Counted from the first letter of the stretch, positions 35,442-45,277 are shown. The stretch is DNA of 55,782 bases from Comamonadaceae bacterium (GCA_030528485.1 JAUMYU010000007.1:1-55782), one strand, 5' to 3'. A program made the numbers and translations. The notes: generated by a model from the letters alone, not told the origin.

Positions 35442-38400
35442 TCAATGTTGGCTGGCGTGCTCGACGTGCTTGGGCGCGTCGGCAGGCTCGTCCATCCAGT
35501 CGATCTTGCTCATCTTGCGCACGATCACCCATTCGTCACGGTTGCAACCGACGGTGCCGTAGTAGTTGAAGCCGTAAGCAAGCTGGGCATAGCCGCCAAT
35601 CATGTGGGTGGGGTTGAGCACGGCTTTGGTGACGGAGTTGTGAATGCCGCCACGGATGCCGGTGCTTTCGGCTACCGGGGTGTGCACCAGTTTTTCCTGT
35701 GCGTGGTACATCAGGATCATGGTTTCAGGGATGCGCTGGCTGACGATCACACGGCAGGCGATGGCACCGTTGGTGTTGAACACCTCTACCCAGTCGTTAT
35801 CCACCAAACCGGCCCTTTGCGCATCGGCTTCGGAGATCCACACGTGCGGGCCGCCGCGCGAGAGCGTGAGCATGCGCAGGTTTTCCGAGTAGGTGCTGTG
35901 GATGCCCCATTTCTGGTGCGGGGTGAGGAAGTTGAGCGTGATCTCGGGGTTGCCGTTGGGTTTTTTGCCCAGCAGTTTTTGCGTCGTCTTGGTGTCCACC
36001 GCAGGGCGGTACACGCAGAAGCTGACACCGAAGTCGCGCATCCACTTGTGGTCCTGGTAGAACTGCTGGCGGCCTGTGAGCGTGCGCCATGGGATCAGCT
36101 CATGCACGTTGGTGTAACCGGCGTTGTAGCAAACGGTTTCGCTCTCCACGCCCGACCAGATCGGCGAGGTGACGATCTTGCGTGGCTGGGCCACGATGTC
36201 GTGGAAGCGAATTTGCGTGTGCTCGCTGGAGGCAATCAAATGCGTATGGTCGCGCCCGGTGGCCTTGCCCAACGCTTGCCAGGCTTTCATGGCCACGTGG
36301 CCGTTGGTTTCCGGCGCCAGCGTCAAAATCATTTCGGCAGCGTCAATGGCTGTGTCGATTTTGGGCTGGCCTTTGCCCGCGCCTTCGGGCTGCACGCCGT
36401 TGAGTTTGCGCAGGTATTCCACCTCGTGCTTGGTGTCCCAAGCCATGCCTTTGCCGTTGTTGTTGACTTTTTCCAGCAACGGGCCAACAGAGGTGAATTT
36501 TTCGTAGATGGCGCCATAGTCGCGCTCGACCACCGTCATGGCGGGCATGGTCTTGCCGGGGATGGGGTCGCACTCGCCCAGCTTCCAGTCCTTGGGGTCG
36601 AAGGGTTGGCCCATTTCCTGCGGGCTGTCGTGCATCAGCGGGGTCAGCACCAGGTCTTTGCGCACACCCAGGTAATCCTTGGCCAGCTCGCTGAATTTCT
36701 TGGCCAGGCCCTTGTAAATCTCCCAGTCCGAACGGCTTTGCCACAGCGGCTGCACGGCTTCGGTGAGCGGGTGGATGAAGGGGTGCATGTCGGAGGTGTT
36801 GAGATCGTCCTTCTCGTACCAGGTAGCGGTGGGGAAGATCACGTCCGCATACAGGCAGGTGGTGTTCATGCGGAAGTCCAGCAGCGTGAACAAGTCCAGC
36901 TTGCCTTCGGCGGCAGGGCGCACCTTGACTTCGACGGGCTTGATGCAATCGGCCTCATCGCTCATCAGGCCGCTTTGCGTGCCCAGCAGGTACTTGAGCA
37001 GGTATTCCGTGCCTTTGCCCGAGGAGCCCAACAGGTTGGAGCGCCAGATGAACATGTTGCGCGGGAAGTTCTTGGGGTTGTCCGGGTCTTCGCACGACAT
37101 GTGCAGCGAGCCTTCTTTCAGCCCCTTGACCACGTATTCGACGGGATCCATACCGGCAGCAGCGGCCTGGTCGGTCAAATCCAGCGGGTTGGTTTCCAAC
37201 TGCGGCGCACTGGGCAGCCAGCCCATGCGCTCGGCCTTGGCGTTGTAGTCGATCATGGCCATGCGGCGCATGCTGTTGTCGGCATTGCGGTTGAGCAGCT
37301 CGTCGGCGCTGAGCTTTTCATGGCGCCACTGGCTGGAGTGGGCGTACCAGAACGAAGTGCCGTTCATCTGCCGCACAGGGCGATGCCAGTCGGTGGCGAA
37401 CGCCAGCGGCACCCAGCCCGATTGGGGGCGCAGCTTTTCCTGACCCACGTAATGGCACCAGCCGCCGCCGGATTTGCCGATGGAGCCGACCATCATCAGC
37501 ATGTTGATGATGCCGCGGTAGTTCATGTCCAGGTAATACCAGTGGTTCACGCCAGCGCCCAGGATCACCATGCTGCGGCCCTGTGTGTCGTGCGCGTTCT
37601 GGGCGAACTCGCGCGCCACCTGAATGACCAGCTCGGGCTTGACGCCTGTGTGCTTTTCCTGCCACTTGGGCGTGTAGGGTTTGTCGTCGTAGTAATCCTT
37701 GGCGACGTTGTCGTCGTCCAGGCCGTGGTCAACGCCGTATTGCGCCACCAGCAAGTCGAACACGGTGGCTACCAGTTGTTCGCTGCCGTCAGCGAGCCTG
37801 ACGCGCTTGACGGGCACCTTGCGGTAAAGCATCTCGTCGTGTTCGCCGCCGTAATAGCCAAAGCCCACGCGCACGATGTCATCGGCACGGCCTTTGAGCG
37901 TCATGGCTGCGCGCACGTCCTTGTCTTGCGCGCGCGTTTCCAGGTTCCATTTGCCGCTGCCATCCCAGCGAAAGCCCACGGAGCCGTTGGCAACGGCCAG
38001 GCTTTCGGCCAGCTCGTCCCAAATCAGCGTTTTCCATTCCGCATTCTTTTCTTCGCCCTGGTTGCCTTCCAGTTGCGAAGCGCGCAGCGTGTATTCGGGC
38101 ACATAGCCTTTTTCATCGGACTTGAGACACACCAGCACAGGCATGTCCGTGAGGCGGCGGCAGTAGTCCCGGAAGTAGTCCGAAGGATTGTCGATGTGGA
38201 ATTCCTTGAGGATCACATGCCCCATGGCCATCGCCAGCGCAGCATCCGTGCCTTGGCGCGGGGCCAGCCAGATGTCGCCGAACTTGGCCATTTCGCCAAA
38301 GTCGGAGGACACGGCCACCGTCTTCGTGCCTTTGTAGCGAACCTCTGTATAGAAGTGGGCGTCGGGCGTGCGGGTCATGGGCACGTTCGAGCCCCAGACC

Positions 38401-39149
38401 AGCAGGTAGTTGGAGTTGTACCAATCGGCCGCTTCGGCCACGTCGGTCTGCTCGCCCCAGGTCTGCGGGCTGGCGGGCGGCAAGTCGCAATACCAGTCGT
38501 AGAACGACAGCGGCACACCGCCGATCAGCCCCAGATAGCGTGCGCCCGAGGCGTAGCTGACCATGGACATGGCCGGAATGGGCGAGAAGCCGATCACACG
38601 GTCAGGCCCGTAGTTCTTGATGGTGTAGGCATTGGCGGCAGCCACCATTTCATAGGCTTCGTCCCAGTTGGTGCGCACGAAGCCGCCCATGCCGCGCTGC
38701 GTCTTGTAGGACTTGGCGCGTTCGGGGTCTTCCACAATCCAGGCCCAGGCCTCAATGGGGGACATGGTCTTGCGCGCCTGACGCCACAGTTCGGCCAGTG
38801 CGCCGCGCATCATGGGGTATTTGATGCGTTGGGCGGAATAGACGTACCAGCTATAAGAGGCCCCGCGCGGGCAGCCGCGCGGCTCGTGATTGGGCAGATC
38901 GGGGCGCGTGCGCGGGTAGTCGGTCTGCTGGGTTTCCCAAGTGATGATGCCGTTCTTGACGTAAATCTTCCAACTGCACGAGCCGGTGCAGTTCACGCCG
39001 TGGGTGGAGCGGGCAACCTTGTCGTGCTGCCAGCGGCTGCGGTAGGCGTTCTCCCATTGCCTGTCCTCGCCGACCAGCACGCCGTGGCCGTCGGAAAAAG
39101 GTTCGTGTCGTCTTTTGAAAAACGTGAGGCGGTCCAGAAAGTGACTCAT
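35442..39149 (-). CDS. narG: Respiratory nitrate reductase alpha subunit NarG
   Basis: A 1235-residue catalytic subunit that reduces nitrate to nitrite at a Mo-bisMGD site on the cytoplasmic face. The N-terminal cluster FS0 is bound by the HGVNCTGSCSW motif and the Cys in EPRGCPRG; the Mo ligand Asp is in TRTPDAHF, where Asp replaces the Cys or Ser found in NapA-like enzymes. The N-terminus MSHFLDRLTFFKRR resembles a NarG remnant twin-arginine region. ATG 39149 has a GGAGA site. Length fits. It is first in the operon and faces an exported protein gene on the other strand. Confidence 0.98.
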   Translation of the reverse strand: MSHFLDRLTFFKRRHEPFSDGHGVLVGEDRQWENAYRSRWQHDKVARSTHGVNCTGSCSWKIYVKNGIITWETQQTDYPRTRPDLPNHEPRGCPRGASYSWYVYSAQRIKYPMMRGALAELWRQARKTMSPIEAWAWIVEDPERAKSYKTQRGMGGFVRTNWDEAYEMVAAANAYTIKNYGPDRVIGFSPIPAMSMVSYASGARYLGLIGGVPLSFYDWYCDLPPASPQTWGEQTDVAEAADWYNSNYLLVWGSNVPMTRTPDAHFYTEVRYKGTKTVAVSSDFGEMAKFGDIWLAPRQGTDAALAMAMGHVILKEFHIDNPSDYFRDYCRRLTDMPVLVCLKSDEKGYVPEYTLRASQLEGNQGEEKNAEWKTLIWDELAESLAVANGSVGFRWDGSGKWNLETRAQDKDVRAAMTLKGRADDIVRVGFGYYGGEHDEMLYRKVPVKRVRLADGSEQLVATVFDLLVAQYGVDHGLDDDNVAKDYYDDKPYTPKWQEKHTGVKPELVIQVAREFAQNAHDTQGRSMVILGAGVNHWYYLDMNYRGIINMLMMVGSIGKSGGGWCHYVGQEKLRPQSGWVPLAFATDWHRPVRQMNGTSFWYAHSSQWRHEKLSADELLNRNADNSMRRMAMIDYNAKAERMGWLPSAPQLETNPLDLTDQAAAAGMDPVEYVVKGLKEGSLHMSCEDPDNPKNFPRNMFIWRSNLLGSSGKGTEYLLKYLLGTQSGLMSDEADCIKPVEVKVRPAAEGKLDLFTLLDFRMNTTCLYADVIFPTATWYEKDDLNTSDMHPFIHPLTEAVQPLWQSRSDWEIYKGLAKKFSELAKDYLGVRKDLVLTPLMHDSPQEMGQPFDPKDWKLGECDPIPGKTMPAMTVVERDYGAIYEKFTSVGPLLEKVNNNGKGMAWDTKHEVEYLRKLNGVQPEGAGKGQPKIDTAIDAAEMILTLAPETNGHVAMKAWQALGKATGRDHTHLIASSEHTQIRFHDIVAQPRKIVTSPIWSGVESETVCYNAGYTNVHELIPWRTLTGRQQFYQDHKWMRDFGVSFCVYRPAVDTKTTQKLLGKKPNGNPEITLNFLTPHQKWGIHSTYSENLRMLTLSRGGPHVWISEADAQRAGLVDNDWVEVFNTNGAIACRVIVSQRIPETMILMYHAQEKLVHTPVAESTGIRGGIHNSVTKAVLNPTHMIGGYAQLAYGFNYYGTVGCNRDEWVIVRKMSKIDWMDEPADAPKHVEHASQH

Positions 39150-39217
39150 TGTGTTTTCTCCATGCACGCCAGAAGATCTGGCTTGGGGCTGCTCTGATGG
39201 CTGTCGAAGCAGGATGG

Positions 39218-39288
39218 ACTGTAGAAGCCCTGCCCACCGCAAACCATTGCCCAGTGGCACAGGTCGCGGCAATCAAATTAGCTAGTCA
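39218..39288 (-). promoter_or_regulatory. Regulatory region of narG sharing architecture with narK
   Basis: On the minus strand: TGACTAGCTAAT (39288-39277), GGGCAAT (39252-39246) and a -10-like TACAGT (39223-39218). GGGCAAT starts exactly 29 bases before the -10-like hexamer, as in narK, and the 12-mer ends 53 bases before it (54 in narK). No good -35 box was found, fitting activator dependence. The leader to the ATG is about 60 bases. Confidence 0.55.
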
Positions 39289-39397
39289 TTCTGGTTGGAT
39301 GCAGGCGCTGCAAAAAATGCGGAGCAAGCGAAAACAAACGCGCTTTTTCGGATAAAACCTACGCTTTCGTCTGCTTGATTCAATGAAAGGCACTTCC

Positions 39398-40978
39398 ATG
39401 CGTATCAATCCCCGTCCTCCGGGTGGCCTGCGTCCGGCCTTGCTGCTGTTGGCTGTGCTGACAGCCAGTACCGGCGCGTTGGCCTCCGGCCCCGTTTTGA
39501 TCGACTATTACCGAGGCTGGGGCGACAACAGCCCCATGCAGCCAGCGGACAGCAACACGGTTGCCAATCCGCGCTGGCTGCCCAACAAGGCTGTGGGGCC
39601 TTATTACGACAGCACGCCCCGCCTGAACCCATCGGATCCCATTGCCAGTGGGGCCATGCCAGGCGAGCATCGCTACGCAGCCGTGCAGCGACTGCTGGCA
39701 TTCGCCACGCCCGCCACTGCTGTGGGCGGCTCCGGCGCACCGCTGGTGGGTACGGTCCCTTTGCCGCCAAGCCGCGCCAATCTGACGATTCCGGAAAACT
39801 CGCATGTGCTATGCGAATATGACCGCGCAACCCCTTCCTATGCGCCCAATGCCACGACCCCGGCTTGCGTCAACAATGTCGAAGGCGCGGTGATGTACGT
39901 GGCCGTGCTGGTGCCCACCAGTGGCTACAAGCTGGAATTGGGCTTGCAGGATAACGATGGCGTTATCGTGGATGCAGCCAGCCCCGCAGGGACGGACTAC
40001 CGCAATCTGAGCTACGCCACCAAGGTCATGCTGGGCGGGCATATCGATTTGGCAACAGCGCAGGCGGCGGGTTATGGCAATGAAAACGCACGCCGCGCGC
40101 CTTTGGCGACGACAGGCTCCAATACTCTGGTCAACCTGCGCGTGGCCTGGAACAACTGGGGATCTGAAGCACGGTTAAACCTGCGCTGGATTCCTCCCGG
40201 ATCGTCAACGGCGGTGGACATCCCTGCCGGCAACCTGTTCGATCCCAGCAAGACCGAAACCTACGTTGATGCCGTGAATGACGACTTCAGCGCCAGCCCC
40301 TTCACCTATGGCACAGGCGGCACGACGGCAGCATTGATCCAGAACGACACCATCAACAGCGCCGCTGCGACGCCAGCCCAGATCGACAGCTTGAGTGCAG
40401 TAGGCGCCTGGCCCGCGGGCATCACACTGGATGCTGCCACGAGAGCCATTACCGTGGCTGGTAACGCAGCGCCAGGCGTCCACACCGTGCGCTACAAGCT
40501 GTGCAGCAGCCCAACGCTGTGCGATGAGGCAGAGGCGACTGTCAAAATCAACGCCACGGTGACGGCGACGGACGACCTCAACTTCTTGAGTATCGCTCAG
40601 GGTAGCTCGGGTACTTCGGCCAACCCGGTTACGCACAACGACTCTATCCAGGGCAAGCCAGTGGTGCTTGACGGCGCAGACAAAAATGCCACCGTGGCGC
40701 AAGAGGGGGCTTGGCCTGCGGGCATTACGCTTGATCCGCTCACTGGCAAGATCACGGTGGCCGGTACCGTTGCTGCCAATACTTACAACCTGGAATATAA
40801 ACTCTGTTCAACAGGGGGAGTGTGCGACACGGCGCGAGTCCACCTTTCCATTGCCGCTGGGGGCAGAAGCAGCGCTGCTCCTGTGCCTGTGAGCGGCCCC
40901 TGGGCCTTGCTGCTCCTGGGGGTGGCGCTGGCGGGTTCGTTATGGCGTCGTCGAGCGCATCCTGCCGGGAGGTCTTGA
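39398..40978 (+). CDS. Exported protein with two tandem repeats and an IPTL-CTERM-like tail
   Basis: 526 residues from ATG 39398, which has AAAGG seven bases upstream (an ATG at 39383 is an alternative). A Sec signal ends near ALA-SGP (residue about 31). The N-terminal half has PA14-like features (YYRGWGDNS; LGLQDNDGVIVDAAS; NLRVAWNNWGSEARLNLRW). Two repeats of about 100 residues follow, each with GAWPAGITLD (336-345, 437-446), TVAG and YKLCS; each carries a Cys pair. The C-terminus VPVSGPWALLLLGVALAGSL followed by basic WRRR resembles IPTL-CTERM sorting signals. Probably a surface protein; the binding partner is unknown. It is divergent from narG. Confidence 0.75.
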   Translation: MRINPRPPGGLRPALLLLAVLTASTGALASGPVLIDYYRGWGDNSPMQPADSNTVANPRWLPNKAVGPYYDSTPRLNPSDPIASGAMPGEHRYAAVQRLLAFATPATAVGGSGAPLVGTVPLPPSRANLTIPENSHVLCEYDRATPSYAPNATTPACVNNVEGAVMYVAVLVPTSGYKLELGLQDNDGVIVDAASPAGTDYRNLSYATKVMLGGHIDLATAQAAGYGNENARRAPLATTGSNTLVNLRVAWNNWGSEARLNLRWIPPGSSTAVDIPAGNLFDPSKTETYVDAVNDDFSASPFTYGTGGTTAALIQNDTINSAAATPAQIDSLSAVGAWPAGITLDAATRAITVAGNAAPGVHTVRYKLCSSPTLCDEAEATVKINATVTATDDLNFLSIAQGSSGTSANPVTHNDSIQGKPVVLDGADKNATVAQEGAWPAGITLDPLTGKITVAGTVAANTYNLEYKLCSTGGVCDTARVHLSIAAGGRSSAAPVPVSGPWALLLLGVALAGSLWRRRAHPAGRS

Positions 40979-41055
40979 TTTCATATCAAAGGCAATTAGA
41001 TTTGTTGCTGATATTGCCAAAAAAGCTTAATTTATTTCTTTTGATCTGTAATAAT
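40978..41055 (-). repeat. AT-rich intergenic repeat, copy 12 (reverse orientation)
   Basis: About 78 bp after the exported protein gene. Left arm TTTCATATCAAAGGCAATTA, right arm TTTATTTCTTTTGATCTGTA. The inner part is less palindromic than others. A separate terminator follows directly. Confidence 0.78.
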
Positions 41056-41056
41056 G

Positions 41057-41089
41057 AAAAGCCCGTTTCGGTAACGAAACGGGCTTTTT
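41057..41089 (+). terminator. Intrinsic terminator downstream of the exported protein gene
   Basis: GCCCGTTTCG (41061-41070), loop GTAA, CGAAACGGGC (41075-41084), then TTTTT, with AAAA before the stem. Perfect 10-base stem. Confidence 0.92.
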
Positions 41090-41227
41090 CAATGGGGAAG
41101 GTATGTCTTGTTTTGGGCGTCGTGTTTTTTTGCGGTCGTTTCGGCTGTGTTTTCAGTTACGATCTGCCCCTTTTCTTCCCCAACTTCACGCATCCCCACA
41201 ACACCACAACAGCCAAAGGAGCTATAC

Positions 41228-42205
41228 ATGCACGCATCATCCACCCGTCGCCATTTGCTCAACGCCACTGCGGCCGCCCTGTTGGGGCTTGGCTTGTTGG
41301 CAGGCGCGCAGGCGCAGGTCAAATCCGTGGCCGTGACGGCCATTGTTGAGCATCCTTCGCTGGATGCGATCCGCGATGGCGTGAAGGCGGTACTGGAGGA
41401 AAACGGCTTCAAGGGCGACAAGCTCAAGTGGCAATACCAAAGCGCCCAGGGCAACACCGCCACGGCTGCGCAAATTGCGCGCAAATTCATTGGCGAAAAA
41501 CCTGATGTGATCGTGCCCATCGCCACGCCTTCGGCCCAGGCTGTTGTCTCGGCCACCAAAGAGATTGCCGTGGTGTATTCGGGCGTGACCGACCCTGTCG
41601 CGGCGCAACTGGTGAAAAGCATGGATGCCAGCGGCACCAACGTCACCGGTGTGTCGGACGCCGTGGCGCTGGCCGACCAAATCGAGCTGATCAAGAAAAT
41701 CGTGCCCAATGCCAAGCGCGTGGGCATGGTTTACAACCCGGGCGAGGCCAACTCGGTTTCCGTGGCGCAAGAACTCAAGCGCCTGCTGCCCCAATACGGC
41801 CTGGAGCTGGTGGAGTCCAACGCGCCGCGCACGGTGGACATCACCGCCGCTACACGCAACTTGGTGGGCAAGGTCGATGTGATCTACACCAACTCCGACA
41901 ACAACGTTTTCTCCGCGCTGGAGGCGCTGATCAAGGTGGCCAACGAGGCCAGGATCCCCGTGATTTCCTCGGTGACGGACGCTGTCAAGCGCGGTGCCAC
42001 GGCAGCGCTGGGAATTGACTATTACGACCTGGGCCGCCAAAGCGGCCAGATGGTGGTGCGCATCCTCAACGGTGAGCAACCCGGCGCCATCCCCTCTGAA
42101 ACGGGCAAGAAGCTGGAGCTGTTCATCAACCCGGGCGCAGCCAAGAACCAGGGCGCGACCCTGCCTGAAGACTTGCTCAAGTCGGCCAAGGAAGTGGTGC
42201 AGTAA
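41228..42205 (+). CDS. ABC transporter substrate-binding protein (PF04392 type), first paralogue
   Basis: A 325-residue periplasmic binding protein with a Sec signal (LLNATAAALLGLGLLAGAQAQ, cut after AQA). The mature part starts VKSVAVTAIVEHPSLDAIRDG, then WQYQSAQGNTATAAQIARKF, IATPSAQAV, VTDPVAAQLV, and a closing region with YTNSDNNVFSALEAL, all typical of the family often called TrpX-like, linked in some bacteria to aromatic amino acids. ATG 41228 has an AAAGGAGC site. It is the first gene of a four-gene operon (two binding proteins, permease, ATPase). Confidence 0.9.
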   Translation: MHASSTRRHLLNATAAALLGLGLLAGAQAQVKSVAVTAIVEHPSLDAIRDGVKAVLEENGFKGDKLKWQYQSAQGNTATAAQIARKFIGEKPDVIVPIATPSAQAVVSATKEIAVVYSGVTDPVAAQLVKSMDASGTNVTGVSDAVALADQIELIKKIVPNAKRVGMVYNPGEANSVSVAQELKRLLPQYGLELVESNAPRTVDITAATRNLVGKVDVIYTNSDNNVFSALEALIKVANEARIPVISSVTDAVKRGATAALGIDYYDLGRQSGQMVVRILNGEQPGAIPSETGKKLELFINPGAAKNQGATLPEDLLKSAKEVVQ

Positions 42206-42235
42206 GCCCATCAAGGGCAACAAGGAGACAACACG

Positions 42236-43225
42236 ATGATTCAAAAGACTTTTCTGACCTCGGTCACGCGCCGCGCCGTGCTGTGCACGGCTGCTGCGGC
42301 TGCATTGCTGGGTGCCACGGCGACGGCCTACGCGCAAAGCCACTCCGTGGCCGTTACGGCAATCGTGGAACATCCCGCGCTGGATGCCGTTCGCGATGGC
42401 GCCAAGGCGGCGCTGGAGGCTGCTGGCTTTTCCGGCGATCAGCTCAAGTGGCAGTACCAAAGCGCCCAAGGCAACACCGCTACGGCTGCGCAGATTGCGC
42501 GCAAATTCATTGGTGAAAAGCCCAGCGCCATCATCGCCATCGCCACGCCGTCGGCCCAGGCGGTCGTTGCCGCGACGAAGGACATTCCTGTGGTGTACGC
42601 CGCCGTGACCGATCCCGTGGCAGCGCAACTGGTCAAGAGCTGGGAGCCTGCCGGCGGCAACGTCACCGGCGTGTCGGACGCCCTGGAGCTGGAAGACCAG
42701 ATCGCGCTGATCAAGAAAATCGTGCCCAATGCCAAGCGCGTGGGCATTGTTTACAACCCCGGCGAAGCCAACTCCAACGCCGTGGCCGAGCAGCTCAGGC
42801 AAGTGCTGCCCAAGCACGGCATGGAGCTGGTGGAGTCCAGCGCACCGCGCACGGTGGATGTGACTTCGGCCGCGCGCAAGCTCGCTGGCAAGGTGGACGT
42901 GATTTACACCAACACGGATAACAACGTGATCTCCGCCTACGAGGCACTGGCCAAGGTTGCCAACGAAGCCAAGATCCCCCTGATCGCCTCCGATACCGAG
43001 GCGGTGCGCCGTGGTGCGATTGCCGCTTTGGGGGTGGACTACAAAGTCATTGGCCGCCAAACGGGCGAGCTGGTGGCCCGCATCCTCAAGGGTGAAAAGC
43101 CTGGCGAAATCGCTTCGCAGCGCGCGGCCAGCCTGGAGCTGTTTGTCAGCACCAAAGCCGCAGCGGCGCAAGGCGTGACTTTGTCCCAGGAGCTGATCCA
43201 GTCGGCCAAGGAAGTGATCCAGTAA
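42236..43225 (+). CDS. ABC transporter substrate-binding protein, second paralogue
   Basis: 329 residues, strikingly similar to the preceding protein along its whole length (both have VTAIVEHP, WQYQSAQGNTATAAQIARKFIGEKP and IVPNAKRVGMVYNPGEANS-type segments). It has its own signal peptide (LGATATAYAQ) and an ACAAGGAGAC ribosome site. The genes are 30 bases apart and arose by tandem duplication. Differences cluster in the ligand-facing segments (for example DTEAVRRGAIAALGVDYKV against VTDAVKRGATAALGIDYYD), so the two could bind different ligands for one importer. Confidence 0.9.
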   Translation: MIQKTFLTSVTRRAVLCTAAAAALLGATATAYAQSHSVAVTAIVEHPALDAVRDGAKAALEAAGFSGDQLKWQYQSAQGNTATAAQIARKFIGEKPSAIIAIATPSAQAVVAATKDIPVVYAAVTDPVAAQLVKSWEPAGGNVTGVSDALELEDQIALIKKIVPNAKRVGIVYNPGEANSNAVAEQLRQVLPKHGMELVESSAPRTVDVTSAARKLAGKVDVIYTNTDNNVISAYEALAKVANEAKIPLIASDTEAVRRGAIAALGVDYKVIGRQTGELVARILKGEKPGEIASQRAASLELFVSTKAAAAQGVTLSQELIQSAKEVIQ

Positions 43226-43388
43226 TGGCTGGGTTGGCCCCGCTGCCCAACACAAGGGGATAGCGGGTAGTGTGCGGGCGCGTTGAGCGCCCGCTGGCGC
43301 ATGCGCGCCGCCGGGGCGGGGCTTGAGAGCAACCACAGCCTTCTCCTGTCTCCGTTTTCAGACGTCATCGTTTTCATTACACCGCGAC

Positions 43389-44276
43389 ATGTCCTTCTAC
43401 GCATTCATGGGCGCCATGGAAATCGGGCTGATTTTTGGCCTGGTCGCCCTGGGCGTGTTGATTTCCTTCCGAATCCTCAACTTCCCCGACCTTACGGTAG
43501 ATGGCTCCTTCCCGCTGGGCGGCGCCGTGGCGGCGATCCTGATCGCCAACGGGCGAGACCCCTTTATTGCCACGGCCCTTGCGGCTGCGGCGGGGGCGGC
43601 TGCGGGGTTTGTCACGGGATGGCTGAACGTACGCTTGAAGATCATGGATCTGCTCGCGGGCATTTTGATGATGGGGGCGCTGTACTCCATCAACCTGCGC
43701 GTGATGGGGCGACCCAACGTCCCGCTGATCAGCGAGCCGACGGTTTTCAGCGTACTGATGCCGGGCTGGCAGCCTGAATACATCGAAAAACCGTTCATCC
43801 TCCTGGTCATCGTGCTGCTGTGCAAATTGCTGCTGGATGCGTATTTCTCCACAGAGCGCGGTCTGGCCATGCGCGCCACGGGCGCCAACGCCCGCATGGC
43901 CAGCGCCCAGGGCGTGGCCACCAACCGGGCCAAGCTGGTGGGGCTGGCCATTTCCAACGCGCTGGTGGCTTTGGGCGGCGCCTTGTTTGCGCAAAGCCAG
44001 GGCGGGGCTGATATCTCCATGGGCATTGGCACCATCGTGATCGGCTTGGCCGCCGTCATCATCGGCGAGAGCGTGCTGCCCTCGCGGCGCATCCTCTGGG
44101 CCACCCTGGCGGTGGTGATTGGCGCGGTGCTCTACCGCTTGTTCATCGCCTTGGCGCTGGAGAGCGGGGAGTGGACGGGCCTGCAATCGCAGGACTTGAA
44201 CCTGATTGCCTCTGCCTTGGTGGTGCTGGTGCTGGTGCTGCCGCTGATCAAGCGCGGCCTGCGCGCGCGCAAGTGA
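43389..44276 (+). CDS. ABC transporter permease of the BPD_transp_2 family
   Basis: 295 residues, about eight to nine hydrophobic segments, resembling the branched-chain amino acid/ribose permease superfamily. It begins MSFYAFMGAMEIGLIFGLVALGV and has the conserved loop FSTERGLAMRATGANARMASAQGV, which contacts the ATPase. ATG 43389 is chosen because the hydrophobic N-terminus begins there. It follows the second binding protein by 163 bases and precedes the ATPase by 51. Confidence 0.9.
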   Translation: MSFYAFMGAMEIGLIFGLVALGVLISFRILNFPDLTVDGSFPLGGAVAAILIANGRDPFIATALAAAAGAAAGFVTGWLNVRLKIMDLLAGILMMGALYSINLRVMGRPNVPLISEPTVFSVLMPGWQPEYIEKPFILLVIVLLCKLLLDAYFSTERGLAMRATGANARMASAQGVATNRAKLVGLAISNALVALGGALFAQSQGGADISMGIGTIVIGLAAVIIGESVLPSRRILWATLAVVIGAVLYRLFIALALESGEWTGLQSQDLNLIASALVVLVLVLPLIKRGLRARK

Positions 44277-44327
44277 CGCAGGCCGCCGAGAACCCCTGTC
44301 GAGAAGTCGAACGAGAAGTCGCAAACG

Positions 44328-45122
44328 ATGCTCAAAGCCACCGACCTGCACATCACCTTCAACCCCGGCACCCCGATCGAAAACCCCGCCTTGCGCGGGG
44401 CGGGGCTGGAAATCCCCTCGGGCCAGTTCGTCTCCGTCATCGGCTCCAACGGCGCGGGCAAATCCACCTTTCTCAACGCCATCGCAGGCGATGTGATGGT
44501 CGATGGCGGGCGCATTGAAATCGATGGCGTGGATGTCACCCACAAGCCCGCTTGGCAGCGCGCCAACATGGTGGCGCGCGTATTCCAGGACCCCATGGCG
44601 GGCACTTGCGAAGCCTTGACCATCGAGGAAAACATGGCCCTGGCCATGCGCCGGGGGCATAAGCGCGGCTTGGCGATGGCCCTTAAACGCTCCGACCGCG
44701 AGCTGTTTCGCGAGCGCCTGGCCAGCCTGGGCCTGGGGCTGGAGAAACGCTTGACCGATCGCATCGGCTTGCTCTCTGGCGGCCAACGCCAGGCTGTCAG
44801 CCTGCTCATGGCGGCGTTGCAGCCCTCGCGCATCCTGCTGCTCGATGAGCACACCGCCGCGCTGGATCCCAAAACCGCCTCCTTCGTGATGGAGCTGACC
44901 GCCCGCATCGTGGAGGAAAACCGCCTCACCACCATGATGGTCACGCACAGCATGCGCCAGGCGCTGGATTACGGCAGCCGCACCGTCATGCTGCACCAGG
45001 GCCGCGTGGTGCTCGACGTCAGCGGCCAGCAGCGCCAGGGCATGGACGTGCCGGATTTGCTGCATTTGTTCGAGCGCACGCGCGGCGAAGTGCTGGCCGA
45101 CGATGCCCTGCTGCTCAGTTAA
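44328..45122 (+). CDS. ABC transporter ATP-binding protein
   Basis: 264 residues with complete motifs: Walker A GSNGAGKSTFLNAI, signature LLSGGQRQAVSL, Walker B ILLLDEHTAALD, and H-loop VTHSM. It works with the permease upstream and the two binding proteins. Together this is a TrpXYZ-like importer whose ligand is not certain. It is the last gene of the operon; 155 bases follow without a gene before the yggS-type gene. Confidence 0.92.
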   Translation: MLKATDLHITFNPGTPIENPALRGAGLEIPSGQFVSVIGSNGAGKSTFLNAIAGDVMVDGGRIEIDGVDVTHKPAWQRANMVARVFQDPMAGTCEALTIEENMALAMRRGHKRGLAMALKRSDRELFRERLASLGLGLEKRLTDRIGLLSGGQRQAVSLLMAALQPSRILLLDEHTAALDPKTASFVMELTARIVEENRLTTMMVTHSMRQALDYGSRTVMLHQGRVVLDVSGQQRQGMDVPDLLHLFERTRGEVLADDALLLS

Positions 45123-45277
45123 GGCTTGGCACGCATCGCAGCGCCCACGCTCGGCCGGGCGCATTTCCGGGCCAAACGGCGGCCTGGGCGCAAAAGCTGC
45201 GTTGCGATGGCCGCAGGCTTTGCGCCGGCTTTCACGCTTGGCTGCCAGGCCCATTCCGCTTTTCTTTCCCCCGCGCC

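Noticed and set aside
35376-39197. A 1273-codon plus-strand frame opposite narG
   Set aside because: It is antisense to a full, motif-rich narG and is explained by high GC third positions; its translation shows no family features.
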